Below are positions 7,357 through 16,070 of a stretch of DNA of 64,000 bases, piece after piece. The notes below the pieces were generated by a model that was not told the DNA's origin, ran no database searches, and saw only the letters and a program-made list of their open reading frames with translations. Both the position numbers and the translations under genes were made by a program. Within the stretch, counting starts at the first letter, position 1. Every line of letters begins with the position of its first letter. The stretch comes from Candidatus Latescibacterota bacterium (lineage in GTDB: Bacteria > JAAXHH01): NCBI GenBank assembly GCA_022822725.1, contig JAJEAN010000001.1, positions 186,001-250,000 on the forward strand, read 5' to 3'.

Positions 7357-10053
7357 GGACAGCGCCGCCCGGGCCGCGGCCAGGCAGGCGATGGGCACGC
7401 GGTACGGGGAGCAACTGACATAGTCCAGGTCCACGCCGTGGCAGAACTCGACCGAGTCGGGATCACCGCCGTGCTCACCACAGATGCCCACCTTCATGCC
7501 GTCCCGCGTGGCGCGGCCACGCTCGACGCCGATTTTTACGAGTTCGCCGACGCCGCTGCTGTCAATACTCACGAAGGGGTCTTCCGGCCATATTTCGGCA
7601 TGCAGGTAGTCGGGGATGAATTTCGCGTCGTCGCGGGAGAGTCCGAAGGTCGTCTGCGTAAGGTCGTTCGTCCCGAAGGAGAAGAACTCCGCTTCTTCCG
7701 CGATCTCGTGGGCGGTCAGCGCCGCCCGTGGCAGCTCGATCATGGTACCGATCTGGTAGTCCACCTCCACGCCGGTCTCCGACTGCACTTCCCGAGCCGT
7801 CCGGCGGACGACATCGGCCTGCAGGCGCAGTTCGTTGATGTGGCCGACCAGGGGGATCATGATCTCCGGGATGGCCTTGATGCCGCGTTTCACGCAGTCG
7901 CTCGCGGCTTCGAAAATCGCCCGGGCCTGCATCTCGGTGATCTCGGGATATGCGATACCGAGCCTGCACCCACGGTGTCCGAGCATGGGATTGGCCTCCC
8001 GCAGGTCCTCCAGCTTGCGCTGGTAACGCTCCACCGGGACGCCGGTCTGCTCGGCGAGCTGCGCGATGGCCCCGGCCTCGTGAGGCAGGAACTCGTGCAG
8101 TGGCGGGTCGAGCGTGCGGATCGTGACGGGGTAGCCGTCCATGACCTCGAATATCCCGATGAAATCGCTTCTTTGGATGGGCAGCAGCCTGGCCAGCGCT
8201 TTCCGGCGGCCGGCTTCGTCATCGGCCAGGATCATCTCCCGGACCGAATCGATGCGGTCTTCCTCGAAGAACATGTGCTCCGTGCGGCAAAGGCCGATGC
8301 CCTCGGCGCCGAAGGCGCGCGCGGTGGCCGACTGATCGGGCTGATCCGCGTTGGTCCGCACTTTCAGCCGACGGTTCCGGTCGGCCCAGGCCATCAGGCT
8401 TTCGTATCGCTGATAGACCTCCGAGTCCGCGGCCGCCCTGGATTTCTGCAACAGGACCTGCAGCACTTCGGAGGCAATGGTCGGAATGGCGCCGGCAATG
8501 ACCTCACCGGTGGATCCGTCGATGGAGATATAGTCCCCTTCGGCGATGACCCGGTCGCCGGCACGCATCTGCCGGGCGGAATAATCGATATCCAGTTCCC
8601 CGCAGCCGGCGACGCAGACCTTGCCCATCTGTCGGGCGACCAGGGCCGCGTGGCTCGTCATGCCGCCCCGGGCGGTCAGGATGCCCGATGCGGCGTTCAT
8701 GCCGCGAATGTCTTCGGGCGACGTCTCGATACGGACCAGGATGACCGGGTCGCCCCGGTCCGCCCAGGACTCGGCATCGTTGGCGTTGAACACCACTTTA
8801 CCGGCCGCCGCGCCCGGACCGGCGTTGAGGCCCCGGGCCAGCACGCGCCCCTCCTGCTCCGCGCGGCGCTTTTCTTCCACGTCGAATACGGGGCGCAGCA
8901 ACTGGTCGAGCTGGTCGGGCTCCACGCGCCGCAGGGCTTCCTTCTCGTCGATCAGCCCTTCCCGTACCATGTCCACCGCGATCGTGATGGCGGAGAAACC
9001 GGTTCGCTTCCCGACGCGGCACTGCAGCATCCACAGGTTGCCGCGCTGGATGGTGAATTCGATATCCTGCATATCCTTGTAATGGGTTTCCAGCGTGTCG
9101 CAGATGCTCACCAGTTGATGGTAGGCGTCCGGCATCTCGCCTTCGAGCTGTTCGATGGACCTGGGCGTGCGCGTGCCCGCCACGACGTCTTCTCCCTGGG
9201 CGTTTATGAGGTATTCGCCGTAGAACCGCTTTTCGCCGGTCGCGGGATCGCGGCTGAAGGCGACGCCCGTGGCGCAGTCGTCGCCCATGTTGCCATAGAC
9301 CATGGCCTGCACGTTGACGGCGGTGCCCCATTCGTCCGGGATGTTGTTCAGCTTCCGGTACACCGCGGCGCGTTCGTTGTGCCACGACCCGAACACGGCC
9401 CCTATAGCGCCCCAGAGCTGCTCGCGGGGATCGTCGGGAAATTCGACGCCCGTGCGCGCCTTGATCTCGGCTTTGAAATCGGCGACCAGCGCCTTGAGGT
9501 CGTCGGCCCCGAGTTCCACGTCCTCCGTGACACCCAGGCTGGCCTTCTTCCGGTCCAGCAGCACCTCGAAAGGATCGTGGTCGTCGTCCTCCTCCGGACG
9601 CACGCCCATGACCACGTCGCCATACATCTGGACGAAACGCCGATAGCTGTCATAAGCGAAACGCGCATCGCCCGACTGCGCGATCAGGCCCTGGACGGTT
9701 ACATCGTTCAGTCCGAGATTCAGAATCGTATCCATCATGCCGGGCATGGAGGAACGGGCGCCGGACCGGACGGATACCAGCAGCGGGTTGTCCGAGTTGC
9801 CGAAACCGGCGTTCATGACGGCCTCTACCCGGGCCATCGCCTGCCAGACCTGATCGTCCAGGTCTGCCGGATACCCGCGGTCGTTATCGTAGTACCAGGT
9901 GCAGACCCCGGTGGATATGGTAAAGCCCGCGGGCACGGGAATCCCGAGGTGGCTCATCTCGGCCAGGTTGGCTCCTTTGCCACCCAGCAGTTCCTTGGAG
10001 GCCGCGGATCCGTCCGCTTCACCGCCGCCGAAGTAGTATACGTGTTTCGCCAT
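7351..10053 (-). CDS. ppdK: Pyruvate, phosphate dikinase
   Basis: A 900-residue PpdK, interconverting pyruvate + ATP + Pi with PEP + AMP + PPi. It starts [11 protein letters not shown] and has the expected order: N-terminal ATP-grasp nucleotide domain (about 1-350), the swivelling phosphohistidine domain with the phosphorylated His at residue 468 ([17 protein letters not shown]), and the C-terminal PEP/pyruvate barrel with [13 protein letters not shown] and the active-site Cys in [12 protein letters not shown]. Length matches bacterial PpdK (870-900). No ppdK regulatory kinase gene is near. A TTGACA promoter-like site lies between rlmB and this start, and an AAAGGAG box lies 12 bp ahead of the ATG. 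Confidence 0.96.
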   Translation of the reverse strand: MAKHVYYFGGGEADGSAASKELLGGKGANLAEMSHLGIPVPAGFTISTGVCTWYYDNDRGYPADLDDQVWQAMARVEAVMNAGFGNSDNPLLVSVRSGARSSMPGMMDTILNLGLNDVTVQGLIAQSGDARFAYDSYRRFVQMYGDVVMGVRPEEDDDHDPFEVLLDRKKASLGVTEDVELGADDLKALVADFKAEIKARTGVEFPDDPREQLWGAIGAVFGSWHNERAAVYRKLNNIPDEWGTAVNVQAMVYGNMGDDCATGVAFSRDPATGEKRFYGEYLINAQGEDVVAGTRTPRSIEQLEGEMPDAYHQLVSICDTLETHYKDMQDIEFTIQRGNLWMLQCRVGKRTGFSAITIAVDMVREGLIDEKEALRRVEPDQLDQLLRPVFDVEEKRRAEQEGRVLARGLNAGPGAAAGKVVFNANDAESWADRGDPVILVRIETSPEDIRGMNAASGILTARGGMTSHAALVARQMGKVCVAGCGELDIDYSARQMRAGDRVIAEGDYISIDGSTGEVIAGAIPTIASEVLQVLLQKSRAAADSEVYQRYESLMAWADRNRRLKVRTNADQPDQSATARAFGAEGIGLCRTEHMFFEEDRIDSVREMILADDEAGRRKALARLLPIQRSDFIGIFEVMDGYPVTIRTLDPPLHEFLPHEAGAIAQLAEQTGVPVERYQRKLEDLREANPMLGHRGCRLGIAYPEITEMQARAIFEAASDCVKRGIKAIPEIMIPLVGHINELRLQADVVRRTAREVQSETGVEVDYQIGTMIELPRAALTAHEIAEEAEFFSFGTNDLTQTTFGLSRDDAKFIPDYLHAEIWPEDPFVSIDSSGVGELVKIGVERGRATRDGMKVGICGEHGGDPDSVEFCHGVDLDYVSCSPYRVPIACLAAARAALSD

Positions 10054-10138
10054 GTCGCTACCGTGCTCCTTTACTATATTCAGTTACTTCATTCCGTCCC
10101 GCCACGCAGGTCTTTTCCCCAAAAAAACACAGGGCGTT

Positions 10139-10167
10139 AGCTTAACTCGGCGAAGCGGCGGTGTCAA
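10139..10167 (-). promoter_or_regulatory. Candidate sigma70-type promoter for ppdK
   Basis: On the minus strand a perfect TTGACA (plus 10162-10167) is followed after 17 bp by TAAGCT (plus 10139-10144). It lies in the 128-bp gap between rlmB and ppdK, about 85 bp from the ppdK start. The -10 match is weak. Confidence 0.42.
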
Positions 10168-10181
10168 CCGATTTACCCTTC

Positions 10182-10916
10182 CTACGTTTCCTGGCGCTGG
10201 CGAAAGACCTCATACAGCACGAGGGCCGCCGCCACGGACGCGTTGAGCGAATCCACGTGTCCGGCGACCGGGAGCCGCACCACCTCGTCGCAGTTGCGCC
10301 GGACCAGGGGCCTGAGTCCCTTGTCCTCGCCACCTATGACGAGCGCCACGGGGACGGTATAGTCCATCCTGCTGAATAGCGAAGGACCGTCAGCCGCAAG
10401 GCCCACGAGCCAGACGCCCGCTTCGCGAAGCGCCTGCATGGCGTGGTTCATGTTCGCCACTCTCGCGACCGGAACGTGCACGGTGGCCCCGGCGGAAGCC
10501 TTGACCGCGGCGGCGGTCAATCCCGCCGCGTTACGACGGGGTATGACGACGCCGTCGGCGCGGACGGCATCGGCGGTGCGGATGATCGCGCCCAGGTTAT
10601 GGGGATCCTGGATGCCGTCCAGCAGGACGAGGAAGGGGGGAGAGCCGGACCGGCTGGCCGAGGCCAGGATTTCCACCATTTCGGCGTACTGGTGGCCGGC
10701 CACCATGGCGACGACGCCCTGGTGCCTGCCTTCGGTCAGACGGTCCAGCCGGCGGCGTTCGGTGAACTGGAACACGACGCCCTGCTTCCGGGCGAGGTCC
10801 AGGATGTCGGCCACGTCCTGGCGCGCAACCCCGTCTGCGATGTATATCCGGTTGAGGCTACGGCCCGCCTGCAGGGCCGTCCTGACCGGGTTCCGTCCGT
10901 AGATGATTTCCGACAT
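10182..10916 (-). CDS. rlmB: SpoU/TrmH-family 23S rRNA 2'-O-methyltransferase (RlmB type)
   Basis: A 244-residue member of the SpoU (SPOUT) family. An N-terminal L30e-like substrate-binding domain (MSEIIYGRNPVRTAL to about residue 75) precedes the trefoil-knot methyltransferase domain. All three SpoU motifs are clear: motif 1 DPHNLGAIIRTADA, motif 2 LVIGGEDKGLRPLV, and motif 3 LPVAGHVDSLNASVAAALVLYE. RlmB methylates the ribose of G2251 in 23S rRNA with S-adenosylmethionine; among the family the length and domain plan fit RlmB best, though a TrmH-family paralogue with another target is possible. It is the first gene of the minus-strand set rlmB-ppdK-chrA. Confidence 0.88.
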   Translation of the reverse strand: MSEIIYGRNPVRTALQAGRSLNRIYIADGVARQDVADILDLARKQGVVFQFTERRRLDRLTEGRHQGVVAMVAGHQYAEMVEILASASRSGSPPFLVLLDGIQDPHNLGAIIRTADAVRADGVVIPRRNAAGLTAAAVKASAGATVHVPVARVANMNHAMQALREAGVWLVGLAADGPSLFSRMDYTVPVALVIGGEDKGLRPLVRRNCDEVVRLPVAGHVDSLNASVAAALVLYEVFRQRQET

Positions 10917-11080
10917 GGCCGCACCTGCCCCTAACGATTACTGGACCATCCCGGGAAGGCGGCGCAGCGACGTGACGCCACCCCCGGGCACCCGGTCAAG
11001 ATAAAGAACCGGCGCCGACGCGACGAACCTTTTTCGCCCGATGGCGTTCAATACCGAAGGCCGGCTGTGCCGACGCGACA

Positions 11081-11140
11081 GTGAATCCGGCGGTGAATCC
11101 GGCGGTGAATCCGGCGGTCAAGCTGGCGGTCAAGCCCACC
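11081..11140. repeat. 12-bp tandem repeat, about 5 degenerate copies
   Basis: GTGAATCCGGCG occurs at 11081, 11093 and 11105, followed by two diverged units GTCAAGCTGGCG and GTCAAGCCCACC. It lies directly upstream of the promoter-like element for the flippase gene. Confidence 0.85.
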
Positions 11141-11149
11141 CGTAAGTTC

Positions 11150-11178
11150 TTGACGTCCCCGGAAACCGCCGGTACCAT
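11150..11178 (+). promoter_or_regulatory. Candidate promoter for the flippase gene
   Basis: TTGACG at 11150-11155, a 17-bp spacer, then TACCAT at 11173-11178, about 75 bp before ATG 11253. The -35 matches consensus at 5 of 6 and the -10 at 4 of 6. Confidence 0.5.
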
Positions 11179-11252
11179 ATCGGTGCTCAGCGCCTGGATT
11201 CCGCCCCCCTTCCGAGGCGGTGAGAACCCTGACCGCCCGCAAACCAGGATCC

Positions 11253-12701
11253 ATGTTCCAAGGCCTTAAAAGACTCACCACCCATTCGGCGATCTACGGT
11301 CTCAGCGACGTACTGGGCAGGTCCATGGCCTACCTGCTGGTACCGGTGTATACCCATGTCATGCCCGTCGAGGAATTCGGCTACTACGGGCTCGTCTATA
11401 CCTTCATCGCGCTGACGAACGTCCTGTTCCTCTACGGCATGGATTCGGCCTTTCTAAGGTACTACGTGCTTGAGAAGGACCGCAGGCGGGAAACGCTGAG
11501 CACCGGCTACCTCACCATGCTTTTCACGTCGACCGGGCTCGCCGTGGTCATCGTCCTGTCCGCCGCCCGGATCGCGCCGCTTATCGCCGTCTCCGCTTCC
11601 CTGACTTCGTACGTCCAGCTGGCCGCCGCGGTCCTGGCGCTGGACGCCCTCAACGCCATTCCCTTCGCACGGCTCCGGGCAGAGGGCAAGGCCGCGACGT
11701 TCGCCTCCCTCAAGCTTATGAAGGTGATGATCGAACTGGGCGGAAACTGTTACCTCGTCGTCGTGCTCGATATGGGGCTGCAGGGCATTCTGATCAGCAA
11801 CATCGCCGGGTCCGGGATCGTCTTCCTCATCCTGGCAGTCATCACCCTGCGGCATATGTCCTTCTCCTGGTCTCGCGGAACGATGGGCCGGCTCCTGAAA
11901 TTCGGCCTGCCCTACGTGCCCGCCGGCGCCTGCATCATCATCATCGAAACCATCGACCGCCTGATGCTGGAACGGATGGCCGGCACCGAGACCCTCGGTA
12001 TCTACCACGCGGCCCGCAAGCTGGGCGTCGGCATGCTCATCTTCGTCACCATGTTCCGGCAGGCCTGGCAGCCCTTCTTCCTGGAAACCTCCAGGGAGGA
12101 GAACCCCAGGCCGCTGTTCGCCCGCGTGCTGACCTACTTCCTGGCCATTGCGGGCGGCGTCTTCCTGGCCCTTTCCTTTCTCATCGACGACCTGGTCCGC
12201 ATATCCATCGGCGGCTATACCCTGATCGAGGCGTCATACTGGGAGGGGATCGCCGTGGTGCCGATCCTGCTCGCGGCTTACGTGCTGTATGGGATCTACG
12301 TCAACCTCACCGTGGGCGTCTACCTGGAGAAGAAGACCGTCCTGCTCCCCTTCATCACGGCCGCGTCGGCCCTGGTCTGCATCCTGACGAACCTCTGGCT
12401 CATCCCGGCGATCGGCATGTACGGCGCGGCCACGGCTTCGGCGGCCGCCTACGCGGTGATGGTGGCCGGGTTGTACCTCGTGGGCCGGAAGTACTATCCC
12501 ATACCCTACGAGTATATCCGACTGCTCAAGGTAGTCTTCGCGTGCGGAGTGCTGTTCGCGGTGCGTGAACTCACCGAAATCGCCTGGGCCGGGGAGATCG
12601 CCCTGGTCGCGGCCTACCCGGTGGCGTTGTGGGCGATGAGATTCTTCAACGCCGGGGAAATGGCGTTCGCGAGACGATTCCTGCGCCTTCGCGGATCGTG
12701 A
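11253..12701 (+). CDS. Polysaccharide-biosynthesis flippase (Wzx/MATE-like)
   Basis: A 482-residue polytopic membrane protein with about 12-14 hydrophobic helices. Its opening pattern (TTHSAIYGLSDVLGRSMAYLLVPVYTHVM) is typical of polysaccharide-biosynthesis membrane proteins of the MOP superfamily. Such proteins flip lipid-linked oligosaccharides across the inner membrane for capsule, O-antigen or exopolysaccharide assembly. FGYYGLVYTFIALTNV and KFGLPYVPA are family-like. No glycosyltransferases flank it, so it is a stand-alone gene here. ATG 11253 is preferred over GTG 11220, since homology starts there. Its last 56 bp overlap the 3' end of the convergent FG-GAP gene. Confidence 0.85.
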   Translation: MFQGLKRLTTHSAIYGLSDVLGRSMAYLLVPVYTHVMPVEEFGYYGLVYTFIALTNVLFLYGMDSAFLRYYVLEKDRRRETLSTGYLTMLFTSTGLAVVIVLSAARIAPLIAVSASLTSYVQLAAAVLALDALNAIPFARLRAEGKAATFASLKLMKVMIELGGNCYLVVVLDMGLQGILISNIAGSGIVFLILAVITLRHMSFSWSRGTMGRLLKFGLPYVPAGACIIIIETIDRLMLERMAGTETLGIYHAARKLGVGMLIFVTMFRQAWQPFFLETSREENPRPLFARVLTYFLAIAGGVFLALSFLIDDLVRISIGGYTLIEASYWEGIAVVPILLAAYVLYGIYVNLTVGVYLEKKTVLLPFITAASALVCILTNLWLIPAIGMYGAATASAAAYAVMVAGLYLVGRKYYPIPYEYIRLLKVVFACGVLFAVRELTEIAWAGEIALVAAYPVALWAMRFFNAGEMAFARRFLRLRGS

Positions 12702-14358
12702 TAAGCTGGCCGCCTTCTACCCCGGTCGCGACGTCTCTCGCGCCGCCGGGCCAGTCCACGATGACCGAGTCCGCTTCGGCGTGGGCACCGAGTCCGAAGT
12801 GGGCCCTGAGGTCATTGGCCGCCAGGTAGCTGTAGGCGCTTCGGATTTCCCGCGACTGTCGCACAGCGCCTGTGACCACGGCGACACGCGCGCCGATGCC
12901 GTTTCGATTGCTCCGGACGCCCTCGGTGGCGACGAGCAGACTGTGCGCATCCTCCCCCCCGGTCCCGTCGTTCCGCAGCAGCAGCGGGACATCGTTCACC
13001 GTGGTGACCAGCACGTCGATGTCGCCGTCGTTGTCCACGTCGCCGAATGCCGCGCCCCGGTGCACGCGCTCCACCTGAAACGGCGCGCCGGCGCGGTCGC
13101 TGATATCGGTGAATCGTCCATCGCCTTCATTACGGAACAGCTGATTGGTCTGCGGGTAGGTAATCGTCGGATCGAACAGGGAGATGTTGTCGATCACGTG
13201 GCCGTTCGCCGCGAAGATATCAAGCCACCCGTCGTGGTCGAAATCCTTGAAGCCTGTACCGAAGCCCAGATAAAGGAGCGTGGGATTGCCCACGCCCGCG
13301 CCGAAGGTGGTTTCGGTGAAGGTGCCGTTCCCGTTGTTACGGTGCAGCGAGTTGGGTTCCAGGGAGAAATTGGTCACGTAGATATCCGGCGACCCGTTCC
13401 GGTCGTAGTCTCCGATATCCACCCCCATGCCCGCCCGGGCGACGCCGTCTTCGCCGTAGGCCACGCCCGCCAGCAGGGCCATGTCGGTAAACGTGCCGTC
13501 GCCGTTGTTCCGGTACAGGAAATCCGGCGTCAGGTCGTTGGCCACGAATATGTCCGTCCAGCCGTCCCCGTCGTAGTCGCCACCCACGACCCCGAGGCCC
13601 TTGCCTTCCGGATTGGCGATGCCCGCCTCCGCGGATACGTCGGTAAACGTGCCGTCGCCGTTGTTCCGGTACAGCAGGTCGGCGGCGCCCTCGTAGATGT
13701 CGGGTCCGCAGTAGGACTGGATGCCGTCCCGAACGCATCGCCTGTTGGTCTCGAACGCGAATTCGACGTATGCACACACGTAGAGATCCAGGTGCCCGTC
13801 CCTGTCGTAATCCAGGAACGCCGCGCTGGTCGAGAACGTGGGATTCCGCGGTACCGTCAATCTCGTCCGAGCGGTCACGTCCGTGAATGTCCCGTCGCCT
13901 TCGTTCCGGTAGAGGACGTTGGCCCCGTAGTTCGTGACGAACAGATCGTCGTCGCCGTCGTTGTCATAGTCCGCGACGGCCATGCCCATCCCGTAGCCCC
14001 CCGCGTTGCCCACGCCGGCCTGACCGGTCACGTCCGTGAAGGACCCGTTCCCGTCGTTGCGATAGAGGGCGCTGGACAGAGGCCGGTCGGGCACGAAACC
14101 CGGGATGGCCGCGCCGTTGAGCAGGTAGACGTCGAGATCGCCATCTCCGTCGTAATCGATAAACCCGCCACCGGACGCCACCGTTTCGAGGAAGTAGTAA
14201 CGGCCCGATTTGCCATTGGTGTGCCGGAACGTGATCCCGGCCGAAGGCGCGATGTCCGTGAATTGCACGACCGCCCGGGAAGCATCGGGAAGATGATCGG
14301 GCTGGCTGCAGGAAGGAATGATAAACAGGAAGGTGAGAAGGACCGGAACCCGGATCAA
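12646..14358 (-). CDS. CRTAC1-type lipoprotein with FG-GAP/VCBS repeats and ASPIC/UnbV domain
   Basis: A 570-residue exported protein, last gene of the eight-gene minus-strand cluster. N-terminal lipoprotein signal with lipobox-like FIIPSCSQ (Cys about residue 17). Then at least six VCBS/FG-GAP repeats, each with a calcium-loop core such as DYDGDGDLDVYLLNG, DYDNDGDDDLFVTNYG and DYDGDGWTDIFVANDL, and the recurring LYRNNGDGTFTDV, forming a beta-propeller. The C-terminal ASPIC/UnbV domain (about 470-555) contains GIGARVAVVTG, LRAHFGLGAH and VDWPGGAR. The family is surface-located; its biochemical role is unknown. It shares an ATGA overlap with the upstream gene, indicating translational coupling, and a 56-bp 3' overlap with the flippase gene. 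Confidence 0.9.
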   Translation of the reverse strand: MIRVPVLLTFLFIIPSCSQPDHLPDASRAVVQFTDIAPSAGITFRHTNGKSGRYYFLETVASGGGFIDYDGDGDLDVYLLNGAAIPGFVPDRPLSSALYRNDGNGSFTDVTGQAGVGNAGGYGMGMAVADYDNDGDDDLFVTNYGANVLYRNEGDGTFTDVTARTRLTVPRNPTFSTSAAFLDYDRDGHLDLYVCAYVEFAFETNRRCVRDGIQSYCGPDIYEGAADLLYRNNGDGTFTDVSAEAGIANPEGKGLGVVGGDYDGDGWTDIFVANDLTPDFLYRNNGDGTFTDMALLAGVAYGEDGVARAGMGVDIGDYDRNGSPDIYVTNFSLEPNSLHRNNGNGTFTETTFGAGVGNPTLLYLGFGTGFKDFDHDGWLDIFAANGHVIDNISLFDPTITYPQTNQLFRNEGDGRFTDISDRAGAPFQVERVHRGAAFGDVDNDGDIDVLVTTVNDVPLLLRNDGTGGEDAHSLLVATEGVRSNRNGIGARVAVVTGAVRQSREIRSAYSYLAANDLRAHFGLGAHAEADSVIVDWPGGARDVATGVEGGQLITIREGAGIVSRTPFPRR

Positions 14359-14918
14359 CGGCGTTTTCTCATGAGTACGACGGTCATGGCCACGAGGACA
14401 AGCACACCCAGGCTGACCCCGGCGACGAGAAAGCCCGACACCGGTTCCCTGATCAGCGGAACCTCGAAGGTGGCGCGCGTTTTCTGTTCACCGCGCACCG
14501 AAAACTCCACGTCGACGTGATGTACGCCCGGGACGCGCCGGGTCCACATGATCGGACGGTCAATGGCCTCGGCTTCGGCGCTGTGGTAATGCGTGTATAC
14601 GTTGCCCTGTGGATCCGTGATCCCGATCCGGAGGACGCCCGCATAGTAATCACCCGTCGACCGGCGCTGGACGTAGGTCACGAACCGTGCGTCGCCGCCG
14701 AGATCGTAGGCTTTGAAGGTCAGTGTATATCCGGCCTCCATCTCCCGCGCTTCGTCGACGACGGCCTGCTCGGAGAACGTGTATCCGACGAAAGTGCCGC
14801 CCGCCACGTGACTGTCACTGGGCACCCCGTTGCAGGCCAGGGCCGTGACCGCCAACGTGACCACGGCCGTTACAGCCGCCGTGAACACCGGCGTGATGCC
14901 TGTCATGATTCCGCGCAC
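14355..14918 (-). CDS. Unrecognised exported protein, lipoprotein-like signal and C-terminal membrane helix
   Basis: A 187-residue protein I cannot name. Visible: a hydrophobic leader rich in Ala/Val/Thr ending VTALACNG, which resembles a lipobox (Cys about residue 29); a predicted beta-rich extracytoplasmic domain of about 125 residues (MEAGYTLTFKAYDL to RATFEVPL) that could be Ig-like, distantly recalling FixH/YtkA-type domains; and a C-terminal helix (VSGFLVAGVSLGVLVLVAMT) ending in MRKRR, which would anchor it in the inner membrane. GTG 14918 shares one base with the upstream stop TAG; ATG 14906 is an alternative start. The leader itself is a degenerate repeat. It is tightly coupled to both neighbours in the envelope cluster. 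Confidence 0.72.
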   Translation of the reverse strand: MRGIMTGITPVFTAAVTAVVTLAVTALACNGVPSDSHVAGGTFVGYTFSEQAVVDEAREMEAGYTLTFKAYDLGGDARFVTYVQRRSTGDYYAGVLRIGITDPQGNVYTHYHSAEAEAIDRPIMWTRRVPGVHHVDVEFSVRGEQKTRATFEVPLIREPVSGFLVAGVSLGVLVLVAMTVVLMRKRR

Positions 14919-16045
14919 TAGTTGTACTCCTCAGGAAAAACGAAGTTGTACCGGACGACTCTGTCCTCCTCCAGTTCCGCGAAATAGATCCGGCCCTGCC
15001 GGTCCACGTGCATGGGAACGCCGACCACATCGAACTGAGCCGACATTTCCCACTTTCCATCCGGCCTGAAGAAATCGAACCATCGATCCAGTTTCGTCAT
15101 CTGCAGCCTGGGCATGCCCATCGCGTTGAGACCGACCTGTTCGAATTCCTGGTACTCTATGGAATTGACGATCCGTCCGTCGGGCAAAACGGCCAGTCCG
15201 CCGGACACGCCCACGGGCGGCGGCCGCCGCGTGGTCGTCCAGCGGGCCATGGGTTTCATATCGAAGGAAGTGGTCCGGTTGAACTCCAGCTCCAGTCCGT
15301 TTACCCGGTCGAATTTACGGATCCAGTAGGGGTGCCTCGCGGAAACGACCACGTAACCGTCCTCCGTCGTTTCCATGGCCGCATCGGAATACGCGATGAA
15401 TTCCTTGAGCGTTCCCGATCGCCGCAGGGTCTCCATCGGATTGTAGAACTTGGTGATCGGATCTCCTTCCGGACTGTATTTATAGATGAGATCGTGCTGC
15501 GTAATCACGAAAACGAGCACGTTCCCCTCGGCATCGATGCGTATGCGTCGAGGCTTCGTGACCTGCGTGGACCAGATGTCCGCGAAGGTGAGGTCCGGAT
15601 TGAATACCGTGACCCGGTCGAGTGCGTTGTCCAGCACGAACAGTCTTCCTTCGTCATCCAGCGCCATGTCTACCGGAGACTTGAACTGCAGCGGTCCCAC
15701 ACCCAACGACCCCACGGCCGTCTGAAAGGAACCGGTCTCGTCGAACCTGGAAATCCGGTTCTGGTACGAATCGGCTATATAGATGTTGCCGCTTCGATCC
15801 GTGGTGATCCCGAACACCGAAGCAAAGGACCGGCCCTCGGCTCCTTCGATCACCAGGTCTTCTTCGAGCATGACGTCAGCCGTTTGATCGGGGGCGTGCC
15901 GGATCGGGGCGTCGCTGATGACCCTTGAAGCGCCCGCGATCACTTCCGTTCTCCCACGCCACATCCCGTCATCGTCCGCTTCCGTGCAACCCATCAGAAG
16001 TGCCGCGGCCAGGAGCGGCAACGCTCCGGACTTGAACCGCTTCAT
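14918..16045 (-). CDS. Six-bladed beta-propeller (NHL-type) lipoprotein
   Basis: A 375-residue exported protein. The signal MKRFKSGALPLLAAALLMGC ends in a lipobox (Cys20). The remainder shows NHL/6-bladed-propeller repeats: FGITTDRSGNIYIADSYQNR, SPVDMALDDEGRLFVLDNAL, RIRIDAEGNVLVFV, GGLAVLPDGRIVNS and VPMHVDRQGRIYFAEL, each a blade with a G-N/R-I/L-Y/F core. Such propellers act as binding scaffolds or, rarely, as enzymes; the ligand is unknown. Start ATG 16045 has a clear AAGGAG box. The gene sits 25 bp after the TPR gene and ends by sharing one base with the next start. Confidence 0.85.
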   Translation of the reverse strand: MKRFKSGALPLLAAALLMGCTEADDDGMWRGRTEVIAGASRVISDAPIRHAPDQTADVMLEEDLVIEGAEGRSFASVFGITTDRSGNIYIADSYQNRISRFDETGSFQTAVGSLGVGPLQFKSPVDMALDDEGRLFVLDNALDRVTVFNPDLTFADIWSTQVTKPRRIRIDAEGNVLVFVITQHDLIYKYSPEGDPITKFYNPMETLRRSGTLKEFIAYSDAAMETTEDGYVVVSARHPYWIRKFDRVNGLELEFNRTTSFDMKPMARWTTTRRPPPVGVSGGLAVLPDGRIVNSIEYQEFEQVGLNAMGMPRLQMTKLDRWFDFFRPDGKWEMSAQFDVVGVPMHVDRQGRIYFAELEEDRVVRYNFVFPEEYN

Positions 16046-16070
16046 CCGTTTCTCCTTCCGGTACGTCCAT

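Larger units (their letters stand above)
10917..11252. other. Divergent spacer between rlmB and the flippase gene
   Basis: This 336-bp region carries no convincing gene. It holds a degenerate 12-bp repeat (11081-11140) and a plus-strand promoter-like pair (11150-11178), both listed separately. A short open frame through the repeat (Val-Asn-Pro-Ala repeats) looks spurious. Confidence 0.6.

Noticed and set aside
7297-10140. A 947-codon open frame on the plus strand opposite ppdK
   Set aside because: It is antisense to a full, motif-complete PpdK, has no domain or ribosome site, and is a product of high-GC codon use. The same applies to long antisense frames at 12781-14520, 21823-23910, 35677-37758 and 38775-40517.
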